This document shows, piece after piece, positions 45,930-58,557 of a DNA stretch of 64,000 nt. Within the stretch, counting starts at the first letter, position 1. Each line of letters opens with the position of its first letter. A model generated the notes under the pieces. That model searched no databases, had not been told where the DNA came from, and was given only the letters and a program-made list of their open reading frames with translations. Made by a program: the position numbers and the translations under genes. Source of the DNA: Roridomyces roridus (taxonomy: Eukaryota > Basidiomycota > Agaricomycetes > Agaricales > Mycenaceae); the NCBI GenBank assembly GCA_029378245.1, contig JARKIF010000130.1:28619-92618 (forward strand). The letters run 5' to 3'.

Positions 45930-47826
45930 CACTCATCCTGCGACTATGCAGTCGTGTCCAGCTCCGACAGTTTTCTGCAACTTTTTCGATAACGCCCTTC
46001 CCGAGGCTCCGACGCGCTCCACCGATAGGCCTGGGAATGCAGTGCAGTGATGCAAACTACACTACTTACGTCAGGATCGTGCTGGCAGTGTCGTCCAGAG
46101 ACTCAAGTGCGGAAGCTTTGGTATTCATGGGGCTCGTATGCTGGCTGGTGGTTGGTGAGCATGCGAGATGCCCTTGACTGTTTCGTATCGTCTTTTGCTG
46201 CAATTTTTTCAGGCTGGTGAGTTGGTTTATGCGACTGGGACCTGGTCGGGCAACGTTAGGTGCTGTACACGGGTGAATCTTCATGTTCCCGGAAATACCG
46301 GGCAGAGCCTCTCCGCCAAGTTCGAATATTCAGTCGCGCTCCGTCAAGAGATTCTCACTTGCATATCATTATACGCCTTTCCATCTTCGAGCTTCTGTCC
46401 CAACAACCTACACATTTGCGCTCCTTTCGACGGTGCCGCACAACTCCTCCCTCTTTCTTCGCCATTTCACGCAGACTCGGGGCGAGTTGCCCAAGACTTT
46501 CCGAGGACGTGTCATGCGGCTGCAGGCTTTGGTGAGTGGTTTGACTTGAACCTTCAGCTCGAATTTAACTGATGTACGCCACCGCCGTTTTTCCTGTCCG
46601 GATTTCATGTCGGGTACCTCAACTGCATTCTATCAGCACGCCACACCGGTCATTTGACGTAAATTTTGTTCGAGCCGAAGTCAAGTTCAACGTGAGCATC
46701 CCGTCTTCACGCGGGCGGGGTTCAGTCGAACACGATCTAAAGGGAATACAGTCGCCTCGGCTTTATCGAACACACCTTACTCAGAAGAGCCAAGGAACAA
46801 TTATATCTACCTGCTGGATCTACGCGACCATGTCCTCCGTACCAGAGTGAAGTTCAGTAGTGTTTGAGGGTGGTTGAAATTGCTCTGTGTGTCCTCCATT
46901 TCTTCTTGAATAAAACTAAAGCTGGATTTGGCGCACGCGGCTTCTCACACAATCCCCATTCCGCGCAAGTATCCCAACCATCTCCCTGGTCCATATGTCT
47001 CGGCGAGCCGTCTGGCTGGTGAGACTAGTCTCGGCGTTGACTGACCGAAGATTACTGAGGGTGAATCGCCAAAAGTTCTCTGGAATCCTATGTTTGCCCT
47101 TCCACGAATCCGCCTCATGTCGGCCGTCGAATCTGCGCCATATGCTAGTCGAATCCGAGTGCAGTAAGTTCGATGCCATTGCCAGCTATACATGGAAGTG
47201 GGTTGCATGAATAGTATTGATTTGCAAGTGATCTCAACAGTGTCTAGGCCAAAGGAATCAAGTCGGGTATCTGATTATGTCTGAGTATAGGAAGAGCATG
47301 GAGCAGATTGAGAAGGACCGCGATTCTCCGCGATTGCGACCAACAAAATCGAAGCCGGAGCATCGCTGCATCAGTCACTGCGGCTAAGCGGTAGTTAGAA
47401 GCAGGCAGTCGTCGAAACCCTCAGAGACCGCAGGGAGCCAATTTTCAGGAGTGTTTGGGCCTCGTTTCTTTGGATGCGGGAGACAAGCAGGGGGACCCGC
47501 TCAGGATCGTCCGATTGGGCGCGGCGTGACCAGAATGCAGCCTAGAACCCAACCGAATGTTGGCGAACCCGCAACCTGGCGCGCCGGCTGAGTGGTTTCA
47601 TCATACTTGGACGGGAGACCGCAGACTCCGAAGCCGAAGGACCAGCTGCCACGAGGGACCCTGCGAGTGATGCTCATCATGTTACTCTTCCGTCCGATCA
47701 CAGGCATTGATGTCCCAGCACCCCAAACGGGCCAAGGGTCGGCTACACCGTCCTATAGTTACAGCATTTTTCTCTCTCCCGCTGGCATCAATGTCTTCCA
47801 GCCCCTCCTTCACTTGTCCACACAAA
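45930..47826. other. Spacer of ~1.9 kb without a recognisable gene
   Basis: Only short ORFs without domains are present on either strand. The right end is the upstream region of the FAD monooxygenase at 47827. I see no repeats with clear boundaries and no RNA gene. Confidence 0.4.
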
Positions 47827-50041
47827 ATGTCTAGCTCGGACAGACTTGACTTTGTGGGTCCAATTCAACCGTGGAAACCCAACACCGCTCACCACGGCCT
47901 GCGCGTCAGATAATTGTGGGCGCATCCGTCGCGGGTCTCGGAGCTGCCATTTCGCTCAAAAACTCTGGTCATAATGTGCTCATCCTCGAGAAGAGCTCAC
48001 GGCTGGCGGGTGCAGAGTCGGTGAGTATCAGTTGCTTCCATCTGCAGACTGCCAACCCATTCTTGACCTGACAGGGCATCAATGGATGTGCAAGGCAAAT
48101 ACGACACATTGTGTGGCTCTGAGAAACTGCTAAACTAATTCTAGAGTTCCCCCCAATGGGAACAAGGTGCTCAAGGACTGGGGGCTGGAGGCAAAGGCGA
48201 AAGCGGCCGCTGCAGTCATGCCTGGCTGGGCGTTCTACAAATGTCAGTCAGTCTGATAGACCGTTATTCACTTCGTTGAGTAACGCGATTTAGACTTTTC
48301 GGGAGAGGGAGTGGACCCGGTACATCTCGGTCAGTCGCGCGTCTCTGTGTCCTCGTCCAAACTGACGCGGCATCAGGTAACAACATCTGGAGCGACGAAC
48401 TGTCCTTTGAGGCCCAGGGGGGCTACGCGCAGTATCGGGTGAGTGGAGTGGAGCATATTCACTCGGATGCTGGATTAACATCTTTCTAGTACCAAGAACT
48501 CATCGGCATTCTCTACGAGGAGGCCATACGAGCAGTGAGGGTGGACCGAAAGGCCAGAACGCCGCCTCGAGTCTCGGTCCTTTTCGACGCGGAGGTGGTG
48601 TCGATCGACTGTGACACTTGCACAGTCACGCTGCGGTCCGGCGAGACGCACACCGGTGATGCAATTCTGGGCGCCGATGGAGCGCGGGGTGTGGTGCGCC
48701 AGATTTTGATGGACGAGGAGGGTGTTTCTCTGGAGGATGATGTCCCGACAGGGATGTCAATCTACAGGTGTGTATATGTCCCCATCGCCATGGTGAAGCT
48801 GAGATCGGCCCAGCTCGATCATACCCAAACAGGTCGTTTTCGACAATGGTCTGGACGAATGGTTCTACAAGGGTCTCGGGGTAGGTGACGGTTTCTTTGA
48901 GCGATTCCGCTTCTGAACTCGGCGCAGACAACGATATGGATGGGGCCAAATCGAGCGTTCATGGCATGTCCTGTGGTAAGTCTCATCGAGCGGCGGAATG
49001 CCCGGAGCTGACCTTACGGCAGGGGGGGAACAGCGATCTCACCATCTTTCTGTACACCACCGAGAACCCCGACGACAGGACATGGACAGAGGAGGCGAGC
49101 ATAAAGATTACCGACGTTCTCGGCCAATGCGATCCACGGTCAGTCTAATGTCACGATCCGAATGTCTCGCTGATACTCGAGACAGACTCGAAAAATTGGC
49201 CTCACTCGCGGGCAAGGTGACTTGCATTCAGATCAAGAAGCCGTACGCACTGGAATCGTGGGTCTCCGAGAGTGGGAAGGTTCTCGCCATCGGAGAAGCT
49301 GCACATCCGTTTCCGGTGAGCTCGCAGCATTAGCCATAAGTTTGGTACTAACGGCCACCACCAAGCCCGGCGGTTTGCATCCATTCTCCATCTCCCTTGA
49401 AGACGGCGCGTCCATAGGCCGCATGTTCTCCCACACTCAAGACCCCTCCCGCGTTCCCGAATTCTTTAGGGCCTTCCAGGTACTGTACCTTCCGACAGGG
49501 ACCTGGTGCTGGTTAACTTATCCTATCCTCATCCAGGAGCACCGAGAAAATCGCTGTGCTCGCATCCGTGATGTTGATCAAGAATACGTCGAAGCCATGA
49601 CCATCCCCGACGAAACGATTCAAGCAGCGCGCGACGCCGGTATGCTCGCCAACCACGCCGCCGGCCGCAACGCCTTGGATGGTGACCTCCAACAAATGCA
49701 CGACGACTTCCGGATGGTGTACGTGATTTGATGTCTGTCTTCCATTTTGCAAGTCTGATTGACGATCCCTCCTACGCAGGTTTGGTTACGATGCTGCAGG
49801 TGAGTAATTTGTTCCGTCCATCCGATGAGTTTCTCATAAAAATGTTTCCAGACGCTTCGGGTGAGTAGTTTGCTTCGATTCCTTTTGACAAGACTCTCAA
49901 CAAACGACTGCAGACGAATGGTGGATCAACTGGGGGCGCTACCGCGATCCGGCAGCGGCTGTAAATGGCCATGCACACAATTTGTTCCGGGACTCGTTTG
50001 CTGCGACGCAAGTTGTCCAGGTCGAGACGGCCGATGAATAG
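47827..50041 (+). CDS. FAD-dependent monooxygenase (salicylate-hydroxylase type)
   Basis: Many short exons. Exon 1 (MSSSDRLDF) joins IIVGASVAGLGAAISL, the FAD-binding dinucleotide fold (GxSxxGLxxA variant), then NVLILEKSS. The middle has GADGARGVVRQ, and the second FAD motif reads AIGEAAHPFPPGGLHPFSIS, with Glu where GDAAH is usual. The C-terminus ends FGYDAADASDEWWINWGRYRDP; stop at 50039-50041. One intron (before VPPNGNKVLKDWG) seems to need a GC donor. Such enzymes hydroxylate aromatic or polyketide rings with NAD(P)H and O2. It is a plausible tailoring enzyme for the polyketide cluster 9 kb away. Membrane segments are not seen. Confidence 0.87.
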
Positions 50042-50321
50042 ATAGATCATATTCCTTGCGCTTTCTCTTTTTCTTCGTCTTTGTTTTCGCTTTCTATCAG
50101 TAGACGCACTTTCATGTATATACCATAATGCTATTCAAGGAACTCGAGGAAATATTTTCTTGTAAATTCAGGAGGAGACGCTCCAATCTTATCATCCGAC
50201 GGTCTTTTCGGCGCAGTAATGGCAAGGGACGACGGTAGCAGGAACGGTCATTGCGTGCAATTCAAGACATGAGCCACGTTACATTCATAGAGCACATTAC
50301 AAGTCGTTATGCACGAAAAAA

Positions 50322-51319
50322 CTACTTGGACGCAGCCTCGGGTTTCTTGGGCTTGGAAAACATATTCCACACAATCGACAAGTACCAAGTGCGAGGAAGG
50401 GATCCGAGCAGCCAGTACGTCCACAGGTACCCGCCGGCGGCAAAGAAGTGGGGCGGATTCGTCCGGATGGCAGCGGCGACGATCTTATCAGCAAACACCT
50501 CAGTGCGCATCGCCTTGCCGTCGTTCCCAGCCGTGAGCCGAGCGCGAATGTTGTGGAGGAAAGGGAAGTAGAGTGAGTCCTCGGGGAGGTCGAATTCGTC
50601 CTTTGGTCGCTCGAGGAGATTGGATTGCACAGACCCGGGGGCGGCCAACATGACCCGGATATTGAATGGTTTGCATTCCATCCAGAGGACTTCAGTGATG
50701 GCACGGACGGCGGCTTTCGACCCGTCATAGATACCGCCCCAAGGTGTTGCGCTGTAGAAGATCGGTACGAGAGGAGAGACGGAATGAGACGACGCACTAT
50801 TGACCAACCACCGAACCCACATTCACGATGGTGCCGCTCTTGCGCTTGGCCATATGCGGGACGACCGCCGAGCATGTCCGGATAATCGATAAAACATTGG
50901 TGTCGTAGACATCCTTCGCCGCGGCGGTATCGTAGCCAACGATTGGTCCTGTGAGACGGCATTCAGACAGAGTGTCGCCGAAAGAGCAGCTGAACACACC
51001 GGGAGCAAAGACTCCAGCATTGTTGATCAACAAGTCGATTTGGCCAGCCTCGGCGATGACCGACTCGACGACCGAAGCGACCTTAGCATCATCCCGGACG
51101 TCGAGTGCCCGCCTCTTGATATTGGGATGCGTGAAGCCTTCCGTGGATGAAAGTGAGCGCGACGTGGCATAAACTACAAAGCCCTTGTCCGCCAACTTCT
51201 GGCAGCTTGGGAAATGGTGAGCCCGAGGAACCGCAGCCTTGGAGGGCAGTAGCATACACTTCAAAGCCGATTCCGCCCTTTGAGCATCCTGTTACAAGAG
51301 CGACTTTGTTGGAAGACAT
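50322..51319 (-). CDS. AYR1-like short-chain dehydrogenase/reductase
   Basis: Classical SDR. Cofactor motif VTGCSKGGIGFE (TGxxxGIG) at the start, LINNAGVF in the middle, catalytic IYDGSKAAV (YxxxK), then MECKPFNIRVMLAAPGSV. Four exons join in frame; the last junction uses GTGCGTCG within VGQ to ATPWGG. The closest described type is the 1-acyl-dihydroxyacetone-phosphate reductase AYR1 and related NADPH-dependent keto-reductases often found in fungal clusters. The C-terminal part is hydrophobic (YLWTYWLLGSLPRTWYLSIV), suggesting membrane association. It converges with the FAD monooxygenase (280 bp between stops) and diverges from the hydrolase gene. Confidence 0.87.
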
Positions 51320-51843
51320 GGTACACGGAGGGGATGACCGAAGTTCATTGAAGCGGGGATTTATGCGAGGACAGCCGACGAGGACCTGTATGCCACCATG
51401 CACGCGAGGACTGGGGCGTGATTGATATTTCCGAATGTCCAGATTCCTCGAACCGAATCGGTTGGCGAAGAGAGGCGAACCAAACCAATCCGAATCATTT
51501 TAGCGACCTGATGGAAAGGCGGGATAGAAGATGGCCACAGAGGGCCACGGAGGCTCCTTGAGGGTGTCGGTGAACTGGGACGACGCGAGCCTCGAGGCGA
51601 TTGTGATAATACATTGAGGAGCAGCATGGGAGTAAGAGAGTGCTGGCCAATTATGTAAGATGGTGTGCTGTTGACTCCCTCCTCGTTTTTCACTAAACCC
51701 AACTCGCAATTCTTGAGGCCTACAATTGAAATCATGCTCTAAGCTCTCAGCAACAAATTTCTAACCAATGGCCGAGTGGCAGCGCCCACGATGCTCTCTA
51801 ACGCCTGTTGATCGCATCTCTGAACTAGTCCTTCTTTCTCTCC

Positions 51844-52967
51844 ATGGCCGGATTCACAAGAGAGACTCTCAAGGTCCCCAGTTTCGAAGACGGCGTGGCA
51901 CTCGACGTGTGGTTCTTCAAGCCTACTGGACCAGGTCCATTCCCCGTTGTTGTAGCGGGTCATGGGTGCGCTCTCCTCTTTGCAGGCGTGTTAATTCTCA
52001 TCCCGTTTCGACAGTATGACCGTTATCAAGGACGCCGGCATGGCTGCATTTGGCAAGCGCTGGGCCCTCGACGCGGACTACGCGTCCCTCATATTCGACT
52101 ACCGTTACTTTGGCGCCTCCGATGGGGAACCCCGAAACTTTGTATCTCTCTCCAATCAAAGACAAGACTTTGAAAGTATCATTCGATGGGTTAGACAACG
52201 GCCAGATCTTTTCTTGAGCTCCAAGATAGTCTTGATGGGCAGCGCCATGAGTGCTCTCATAGTTACACAACTCGCGTTGGACGAAGAGGGACTGGCAGGC
52301 GTCATGGCCCATTCTCCGATGCTGGATGGTGCGCGTCTCTTGTTTCCTTCGCGTGCCCCTTTAACTGTATTGCATAGGATACGACACGATCATGGCCGCT
52401 GGATTTAACCCGCGACTTTTGTTCTGGGCGACGGTCGACAGAGTCAGGGGCAATTTGGGGCTATCACCGACTTTCATACGGGCTGTCGGCCGGCCCACGG
52501 AGTTTGCCCTTCTGAACAGCCCCAGCTCTCACCCAGGGTTCACGGCAATGTTCGCTCAAGGAGAGACACCCTTCGAGAAAGCACCGAACCTGATCAACCC
52601 ACGCGTAATCTTTGAATTCATGTCTGCGCGGCCGGGTAGGCAACTCGGTCGTGCACGGTGCCCCGTGTTGCTGGTCGCCGCTAAAGAAGACGACAATATA
52701 CCGCCGCGTGTAGCGGCAGAGATTGCGCGCCAAACCAATGAGAGTGAGTTCTTCGTCTCCGACCATCCCGACCAGTCCGTACACATACTCACGCACGTTC
52801 AGAAGTGGCAGTCGTGGAGTTGGCGTGTGGACATTTTGACATCATGGAGGGTGGAAAGGTGCGATTTCTTCTTCTGTGAGGCCACGATGCAGTTCACTAA
52901 CAGCCCATAGGGTTACGACGCCAATATCAAAGCACAAATCGACTTTCTGCGGCGTCTTAATCATTAA
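51844..52967 (+). CDS. Alpha/beta-hydrolase-fold protein without nucleophile serine
   Basis: Five exons. It starts MAGFTRETLKVPSFEDG at 51844. The oxyanion-loop region reads PFPVVVAGHG, followed by DYRYFGASDGEPRN. The nucleophile elbow is LMGSAMSALIV where relatives have G-x-S-x-S/G, so the position expected to be serine is alanine. The acid (VLLVAAKEDDNIPPR) and the histidine (ACGHFDIMEGG) are kept. The frame closes at 52965-52967. It is related to peptidase-S15/dienelactone-type hydrolases seen in fungal polyketide clusters. The missing serine suggests a non-hydrolytic role or use of the neighbouring Ser; this needs an alignment. It starts 525 bp from the divergent SDR start. Confidence 0.8.
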
Positions 52968-53290
52968 CATCGTCTCGTAATTTTACTTCTTGCGTTCTTT
53001 GCATCTCTTCCCGTCAGAAGGTTTCGCCACCTCGTGGTGCTTGTGGGTCCAAGCTGAACGGACGAACGGACAGAACTGCCGATCTATCGGACACAGGCAG
53101 ACACACAATTTACAAAGATTTCAAATCCAGAAAATTGCCGGAAGGCCGAACTACGCCTATCTCTGATTCGTCAAGTTTTGATTGATGCATATGGCTTGGC
53201 GCCTTAACCGAATCTGGTTGTCGCATGGAGCAAAAACAAGCGGATGAGATTCTCTAAACCATTTAGCGATCTCTTGACCAGCGACCGACT

Positions 53291-53297
53291 TATATAG
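53291..53297 (+). promoter_or_regulatory. TATA box of the acyltransferase gene
   Basis: TATATAG, 34 bp before the ATG at 53331. This would leave a very short leader, so the true transcript start may lie elsewhere. Confidence 0.45.
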
Positions 53298-53330
53298 TGC
53301 CTGAAGCCGCTATCATCGTTGCTGCACATC

Positions 53331-55016
53331 ATGTCCGCCGAACAGCTTTTGGCAAAGTACGACCTGAACAAATTCGAATGGAGTTCGACCGACGCGCGCA
53401 CTTTCTCGCGCCCCCTGGGCGGGTCAGAACTGGTGCAAGATCTTTACAACCGCTTCGAGAAAGGCAACCAGGCTTTATTCTTTGCGGCATACCTCGATTT
53501 TGCCGAGCCCCAAGCCGTATCCACCGTTCTCGCTGCTGCGCGTGCTGCCTGGCTGTCTCTGCGCTATCAGATACCCATCATCGCCACCTCTATCCAAGTT
53601 GACGACAGCCCGACCCCACGACTCGAGTACCTCCTCGGCGATGCGGCCCAAGTGGACAAGTGGGCTGATCGCACACTTGTCGTCAATTGCCGCCCCGTAC
53701 TGGACCTCAACCGTTTTCGCGAGGAGCTCGGCGCCCAGATGGTCCCGTCTGCCAGCGGGGACCAGACGTGGATGCATCTCGTTATGACCCCCGCGTCGCT
53801 TTCAAGCTCTCGCGTGTCGCAGCTGGGCTTTATTCTACACACGCATCACGCGCCTATAGACGGCATGGGGTCCAGGATTGTTGTTAACCGATACCTCACC
53901 GAGTTTGCCAAGAGTCTCGGAGATGACGGCAAAGAGCCTGCTTTGCAGTGGGGAGGGGAAGTGGAGAATCTCACTCCTGCGGTGTTCAACGTCCTGGCTC
54001 CGTCCGAGCCGGTGCCTATCCCGTCCAGCTCTGCCGAAGAACCGAGCGTCGCTCATCCCCTCTACGCTACGCTTCTCGGCGAGATGGCGGTCCTTGGTAA
54101 ATCCTTGGAGGTGCGTAAATTACTTTTGATCGAGGACTGTTTCTGACTCGCTTAGGATCAACATGGATTCAAGCCTCGTGGCGGCGATCCCGGCTGGCCC
54201 AATGCCCAGCGACTCCAACTTCTCTTCTCGTCGTCAGAGTCCGATCGGGTATTCGAATGCATGAAAGAACAACCATACACGTTAACTATTCTCGGTCTGT
54301 TTTTTGTTGGTCGTTTTAGAATGCACGTTGACCTTGGTCTACAGCTCACGCGGCGCTGGCGATGACACAGGTGTTTTTCAACCCTGTTTCGACAGAGACG
54401 GAACATCTTTACATGAATAATTTTGTGATGCGGGATATCCGTTCTCGACTGAAGGCGCCTTATACAGATGCTGGCTATCCCGGTTATGCGCTCTCGCCGC
54501 CGATGTTCCGGCTCCCAGTCTCGTTGTTCTTGTCCGACGGCACTTTATTGCCGATGGACAGGGAACTTTTACTCAAACTGATGGGCGAGACGGAGCAAAT
54601 TTACGACGGGCATCGGAAGATGGCCGTTGCGTATGTGGCTCAAGCGGCGGAGGTGTTTGCGTACATGATGCAACAGGGCTACGCGCACAATCAGTGAGCA
54701 CGTTCTTGCATGGTCTCCTCATTATTCAACCGACTTTAGAGTCGCTGTCAACGAGGCGTATAATTTCTCCAGCGACGGAGCGGGAGAAAAGTACCTCGAT
54801 TCAACGTTCCCGGATGCGAATGGCAAGAACATGTTCAGTCTCCGCAAGTTCTTTACGTCGGTCAACCATCCACATCCAGCGCCGTACTTTCGTCTTTCAT
54901 CTTGGAAGCGGATCATTGACATTGGAGCGGATTTCAATGGTAACTTGTTGGCGCCGGAGGAGGCCAACGAATATCTTGCAAAGTGGAAGGAATTTATGCT
55001 TCTCATTGTGAATTAG
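53331..55016 (+). CDS. CoA-dependent acyltransferase of the HHxxxDG superfamily
   Basis: It starts MSAEQLLAKYDLNKFEW at 53331; exon 1 is long. The catalytic motif is HTHHAPIDGMGSR, matching HHxxxDG of chloramphenicol-acetyltransferase-like enzymes (trichothecene acetyltransferase and condensation-type folds). The N-terminal part (ARTFSRPLGGSE...) also resembles this group. The C-terminal exons read MNNFVMRDIRSRL and RIIDIGADFNGN. One exon junction near 54280-54325 is not settled by eye, and a small error or extra intron may lie there. It likely transfers an acyl group from CoA to a hydroxyl, fitting a tailoring step. It is encoded just after the hydrolase on the same strand. Confidence 0.75.
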
Positions 55017-55132
55017 GTCGTGGATTTGTTGTATTCCTAATTTATGGTATTATTGTTTCGTGTAGATGGGCCTTGCTGGATGAAACTTGATTGAAGGGTC
55101 GTCTGAATTGCCTTTCGACTCAAAGCCAGTAT

Positions 55133-58100
55133 ATGCCTTCAAGCAAGAAGAACCGGCCCACAGGAACTTCGTCCACGAGCGCCGAGTTCCCCGTTTTCGT
55201 CCAGTTTAAATTGCTCGTGGCAGTCTGCCCACCGAATGATTTTTACTGCCAGTTAGACAAAGTTCAGAGGCGCCAACGGTTCAAAATTGGTCGGAATTTT
55301 GAAACGGTCCAATTAACTGAGTATGAGGCGGTCAGCGGCTGCGGAGGTATTGAATGATAAGAATGGCACGGTGCGGCAAGCCAAGCTCAAGCGATTCTTT
55401 CGGCGTCAGAACCTCGAGATGCGTCGTATTCTCACAGTTGAAAGTTGGTTGGTTGAAACGGCACTCGGCATCTCGGCCGTCACATATTGCCCTTGTTGTG
55501 TCACAGTGCAACAGTAATCGTGTGACAAGCGTGTCTTGCCGTCCTCCTTCACGCCCTCTCGTGCAATCCGCGTCTACCGCGCCATTCTATGACCATCGCG
55601 CGTATCCAATGACCGGGTACATCCGCCCAACTAGCACCCTGCAAATCCTAACCTTTCCGGCAGGCGCAATGCTTTCAGCACAGACGACGACAAATTTCTC
55701 GTCAAATACATCGCGACGTACAACCCAGGCGTACCAGGCCGCAGCGGAAATAATCTTTACAAGCGGCTCACAGAAAACGCGGACAGGAAATGGAGCTGGA
55801 GCGAGCGACACACATGGCAAAGCTGGCGCGAGCGATACACGAAGAACGCGAGTTACTTCAATGAGCGGATTGAAAAGTATCAGAAGAAGCATGGGATGCC
55901 CATGGAGAATGCGGGGCATATCAATGGGACAAAGGCTATTATCAAGACCGAGGATGACTCGGAGGAGGAGCGTATACCCGCGCCGACGCGTAAACGGAAG
56001 CGAAAGTCGGACGAAAATGCGAGGAAGCGTCTCCGGAGGGAGGAAGAGAGCGGCGGGAGTGACCAGGAGCCGCAAAGGAGCAAGAGGCAACCACTACGGT
56101 GCGTCCCATGTTTTCTCTTATTCGTCTATGCTTATACGTACATAAGAAAAAACTCCCCGTCGCCTCCACCTCCCGAGGCTCACCCCGAGATCGTGACCCT
56201 GGATGCACCCGAGAGCAGTGACAGCGTTACCGAAAGCGACAGCGATAACAACGCCCCGCCGCCAAGGAGACCTAAATCCAAGGCCGCTGTCATCCTTTCG
56301 TCCTCAGTAGCTCCCAGCCCCAATGCTAATGGCACCGTGGAGAAGCCCAAGTCAAAGCCTCACCCGAACGGGCGCCCCCTTCCCAAGATCGTGCAAGGCC
56401 TACTCAGGAATGATTTTGCCAGGCCGAGGAGGATGCGCGATGATACGGATGATGAAGAAGAGAATGGGGAGGAAAAGCAATGGCCGCCCGAGCGCCCGGC
56501 CAAGACGAGATCAAAGGTGTCGAAGCCAAAGCCGAAGCCGAGTTCTGCTGACGAGATGGACGAGCTCGAGGAGGAGGCAGTTGTGTCGCTCGGGGCGGAG
56601 CCAAACCTTCAGGAACTCGAACATGGCGATGCGATAGAGCAGGATCCGAGAATATCACTCCCGCCTCCAGCCCCACCGCGCAGCCCGGCAGCGATAAAGC
56701 GGTCACCTCTATCTCCTCGCCCGCATCGCTCGGCACCACCACCGCAACACGTCAATGCCGTCGCCTCTTCTTCGCGTGTGCGGCTTACTCCTGCTCCCGC
56801 TCCTCTTCCTTCACCTGTCAGGTCTACCCTCACTGCTGGCTCAGCTCAAAGGCATGGGCCGTCAGTGCAGAAGAGCGCCTCGGTAGAATGGCTGGCTCGT
56901 CTTCGACAAAGGGAGAAGGAGGTGGAGCCCAGACAGAGCTCGCCGATGTCGCCAATTGATTGGGGATCTCCAGTGAAGCGGCGGATGTCCCCGCCACCAA
57001 ATGGAGGCATCGAGATGGCACGGAATATCTCGATGCCGCGGAATAATTCTCCGATGAGAAGCGTCACTGGCTCAACGGAGAACGGCAGCCACCGCCGCTC
57101 GCAGGCGCCCAGCCCAGGCTCTGTTCGCCATCTCGATCTCGGGAGGAATTCCTTGCAGAGTCTACCAACACCAGTGGAGCCAAGAGGACCTGATTATAGT
57201 CTACCATCGCCTCCGCGTGGTGCTTCCTCTCAAGGACTGCTGCGACGACACTTGGATTTTCGATCCGGAACCGAGTCGTACGAGGCGACCCCTCTTGCTG
57301 GAAAGGCCAAGGGGAAGAGCAAGGCCCTACCCCGAGATAGGTCTACTGCCCCAGCTACCGCCGACACCCATACAAGACGACACAGCCTTCCTGCACCGCT
57401 GGCGCGTCAAGCCCAACTCGCAGGTGTGCTACCGAGGATTGACTTCCAGGCGGGGAAGATTAGTTTCACGGCGCCTTTGAAGACGTCTCCGGGGCGTGCG
57501 GTGTCGGTTTCGAGCCTGTTCAAAAGGAGGGTGAGCGGTTCTGGTTTGAAGGAGGAGCTCACGAGGCGATCGTTGCCTGCGCCTGCCCGGGAAAGATTGC
57601 CTACCGCCCCGCCTCCATTGGATGAAGAACAGCTAGCAAGGAAGTATAATCAGCCGGTAGAAGTTGTAAGGGAGGTGATTGAAGCTACTGGGGAAGGGGC
57701 GGAGATGGTGTTGAGGCGGATGAAGGAGGGGGCAGAGAGGGCGAGGAGGGAGGCGTTGGAAGAGATGGGGGTGAGGGTGAGGAATGAAGAGGAATCGGTT
57801 GTGTTGAGACACAAAAGGCCGAGAGAGAGTGGGGATGACGCCGAGGGTTCGGGGCAGCGGAATCGCAGAGACTCGTCGAGGCAGGTCGAGGTACCTGATA
57901 CGTTGCTGCATTCACGAGGGAGGGAGAGGGAGCGCGAAATCTCGAATGCTGGTAGGGCGGATCAACGACATGTTGCTCGGGAGGAGGGGCCATTCGTCTT
58001 TCATCATCGGCGAAGGGACTCGGCACCACACAGGATTTCCAGAACTTCCGCCGCTGCCGAGGAGGAAGAATTTCGACCACAACCGCTTGCAAGGGACGTG

Positions 58101-58442
58101 TTTGCGGATATAGGGTATTCTCCGCCTTCGAGGTCGCGTGCGCGAGTGGCGCAGAAACAGCTGGGGCTCGGGCGGGGCAGGGTGAGCAGTGAAAGGAGTC
58201 CTCAAGTTCAGCCTACGACACCGGCAACCTCAAGGCGCGCCAGCGAGGAGGAAGAAAAGCCACAGCTACCGCGGTTCGAGGAGGTGGCTAGCGATGTGCG
58301 GGTGTTGAGGGAAATTGAGACAGTAGATTTATCGGCGGGGTTGAGGATTGCCAGGATGTTGCTGCGTACATGTGCAGTGGCGATCTTCCTAGTCCATCAC
58401 GGTGACGCAGCCCATATCTCATTTACATGGATTGGTATCTAA
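55133..58442 (+). CDS. Rap1-Myb domain nuclear protein
   Basis: The clear domain lies at 55662-55893: RRNAFSTDDDKFLVKYIATY, then GRSGNNLYKRL, KWSWSERHTWQSWRERY and KNASYFNERIEKYQKK, the Myb fold of Rap1/TERF2IP telomere proteins. Downstream are ~800 residues of low-complexity, highly charged sequence rich in Pro, Ser and Arg (KRKRKSDENARKRLRRE), joined by an intron after QPLR, and a late helical part LARKYNQPVEVVREVIEATG. The stop is at 58440-58442. The 5' exons, including any BRCT domain, could not be resolved; 55133 is the first plausible ATG. It is probably a chromatin or telomere factor, unrelated to the biosynthetic genes around it. Confidence 0.7.
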
Positions 58443-58557
58443 TTTCTTTGCGCGGTCTCAAGTCTTGGGCGTTCGATGCTCGAGTGCAGTCTATATTTCT
58501 TTCTACTAGAGCTACTTTTCTCGTAGATAGGCTGAAGACGCGCCCATTGCTAGTCCG

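Noticed and set aside
47200..47600. A possible structured RNA or tRNA in the GC-rich region before the FAD monooxygenase
   Set aside because: I found no acceptor/T-arm pairing and no A/B box arrangement.
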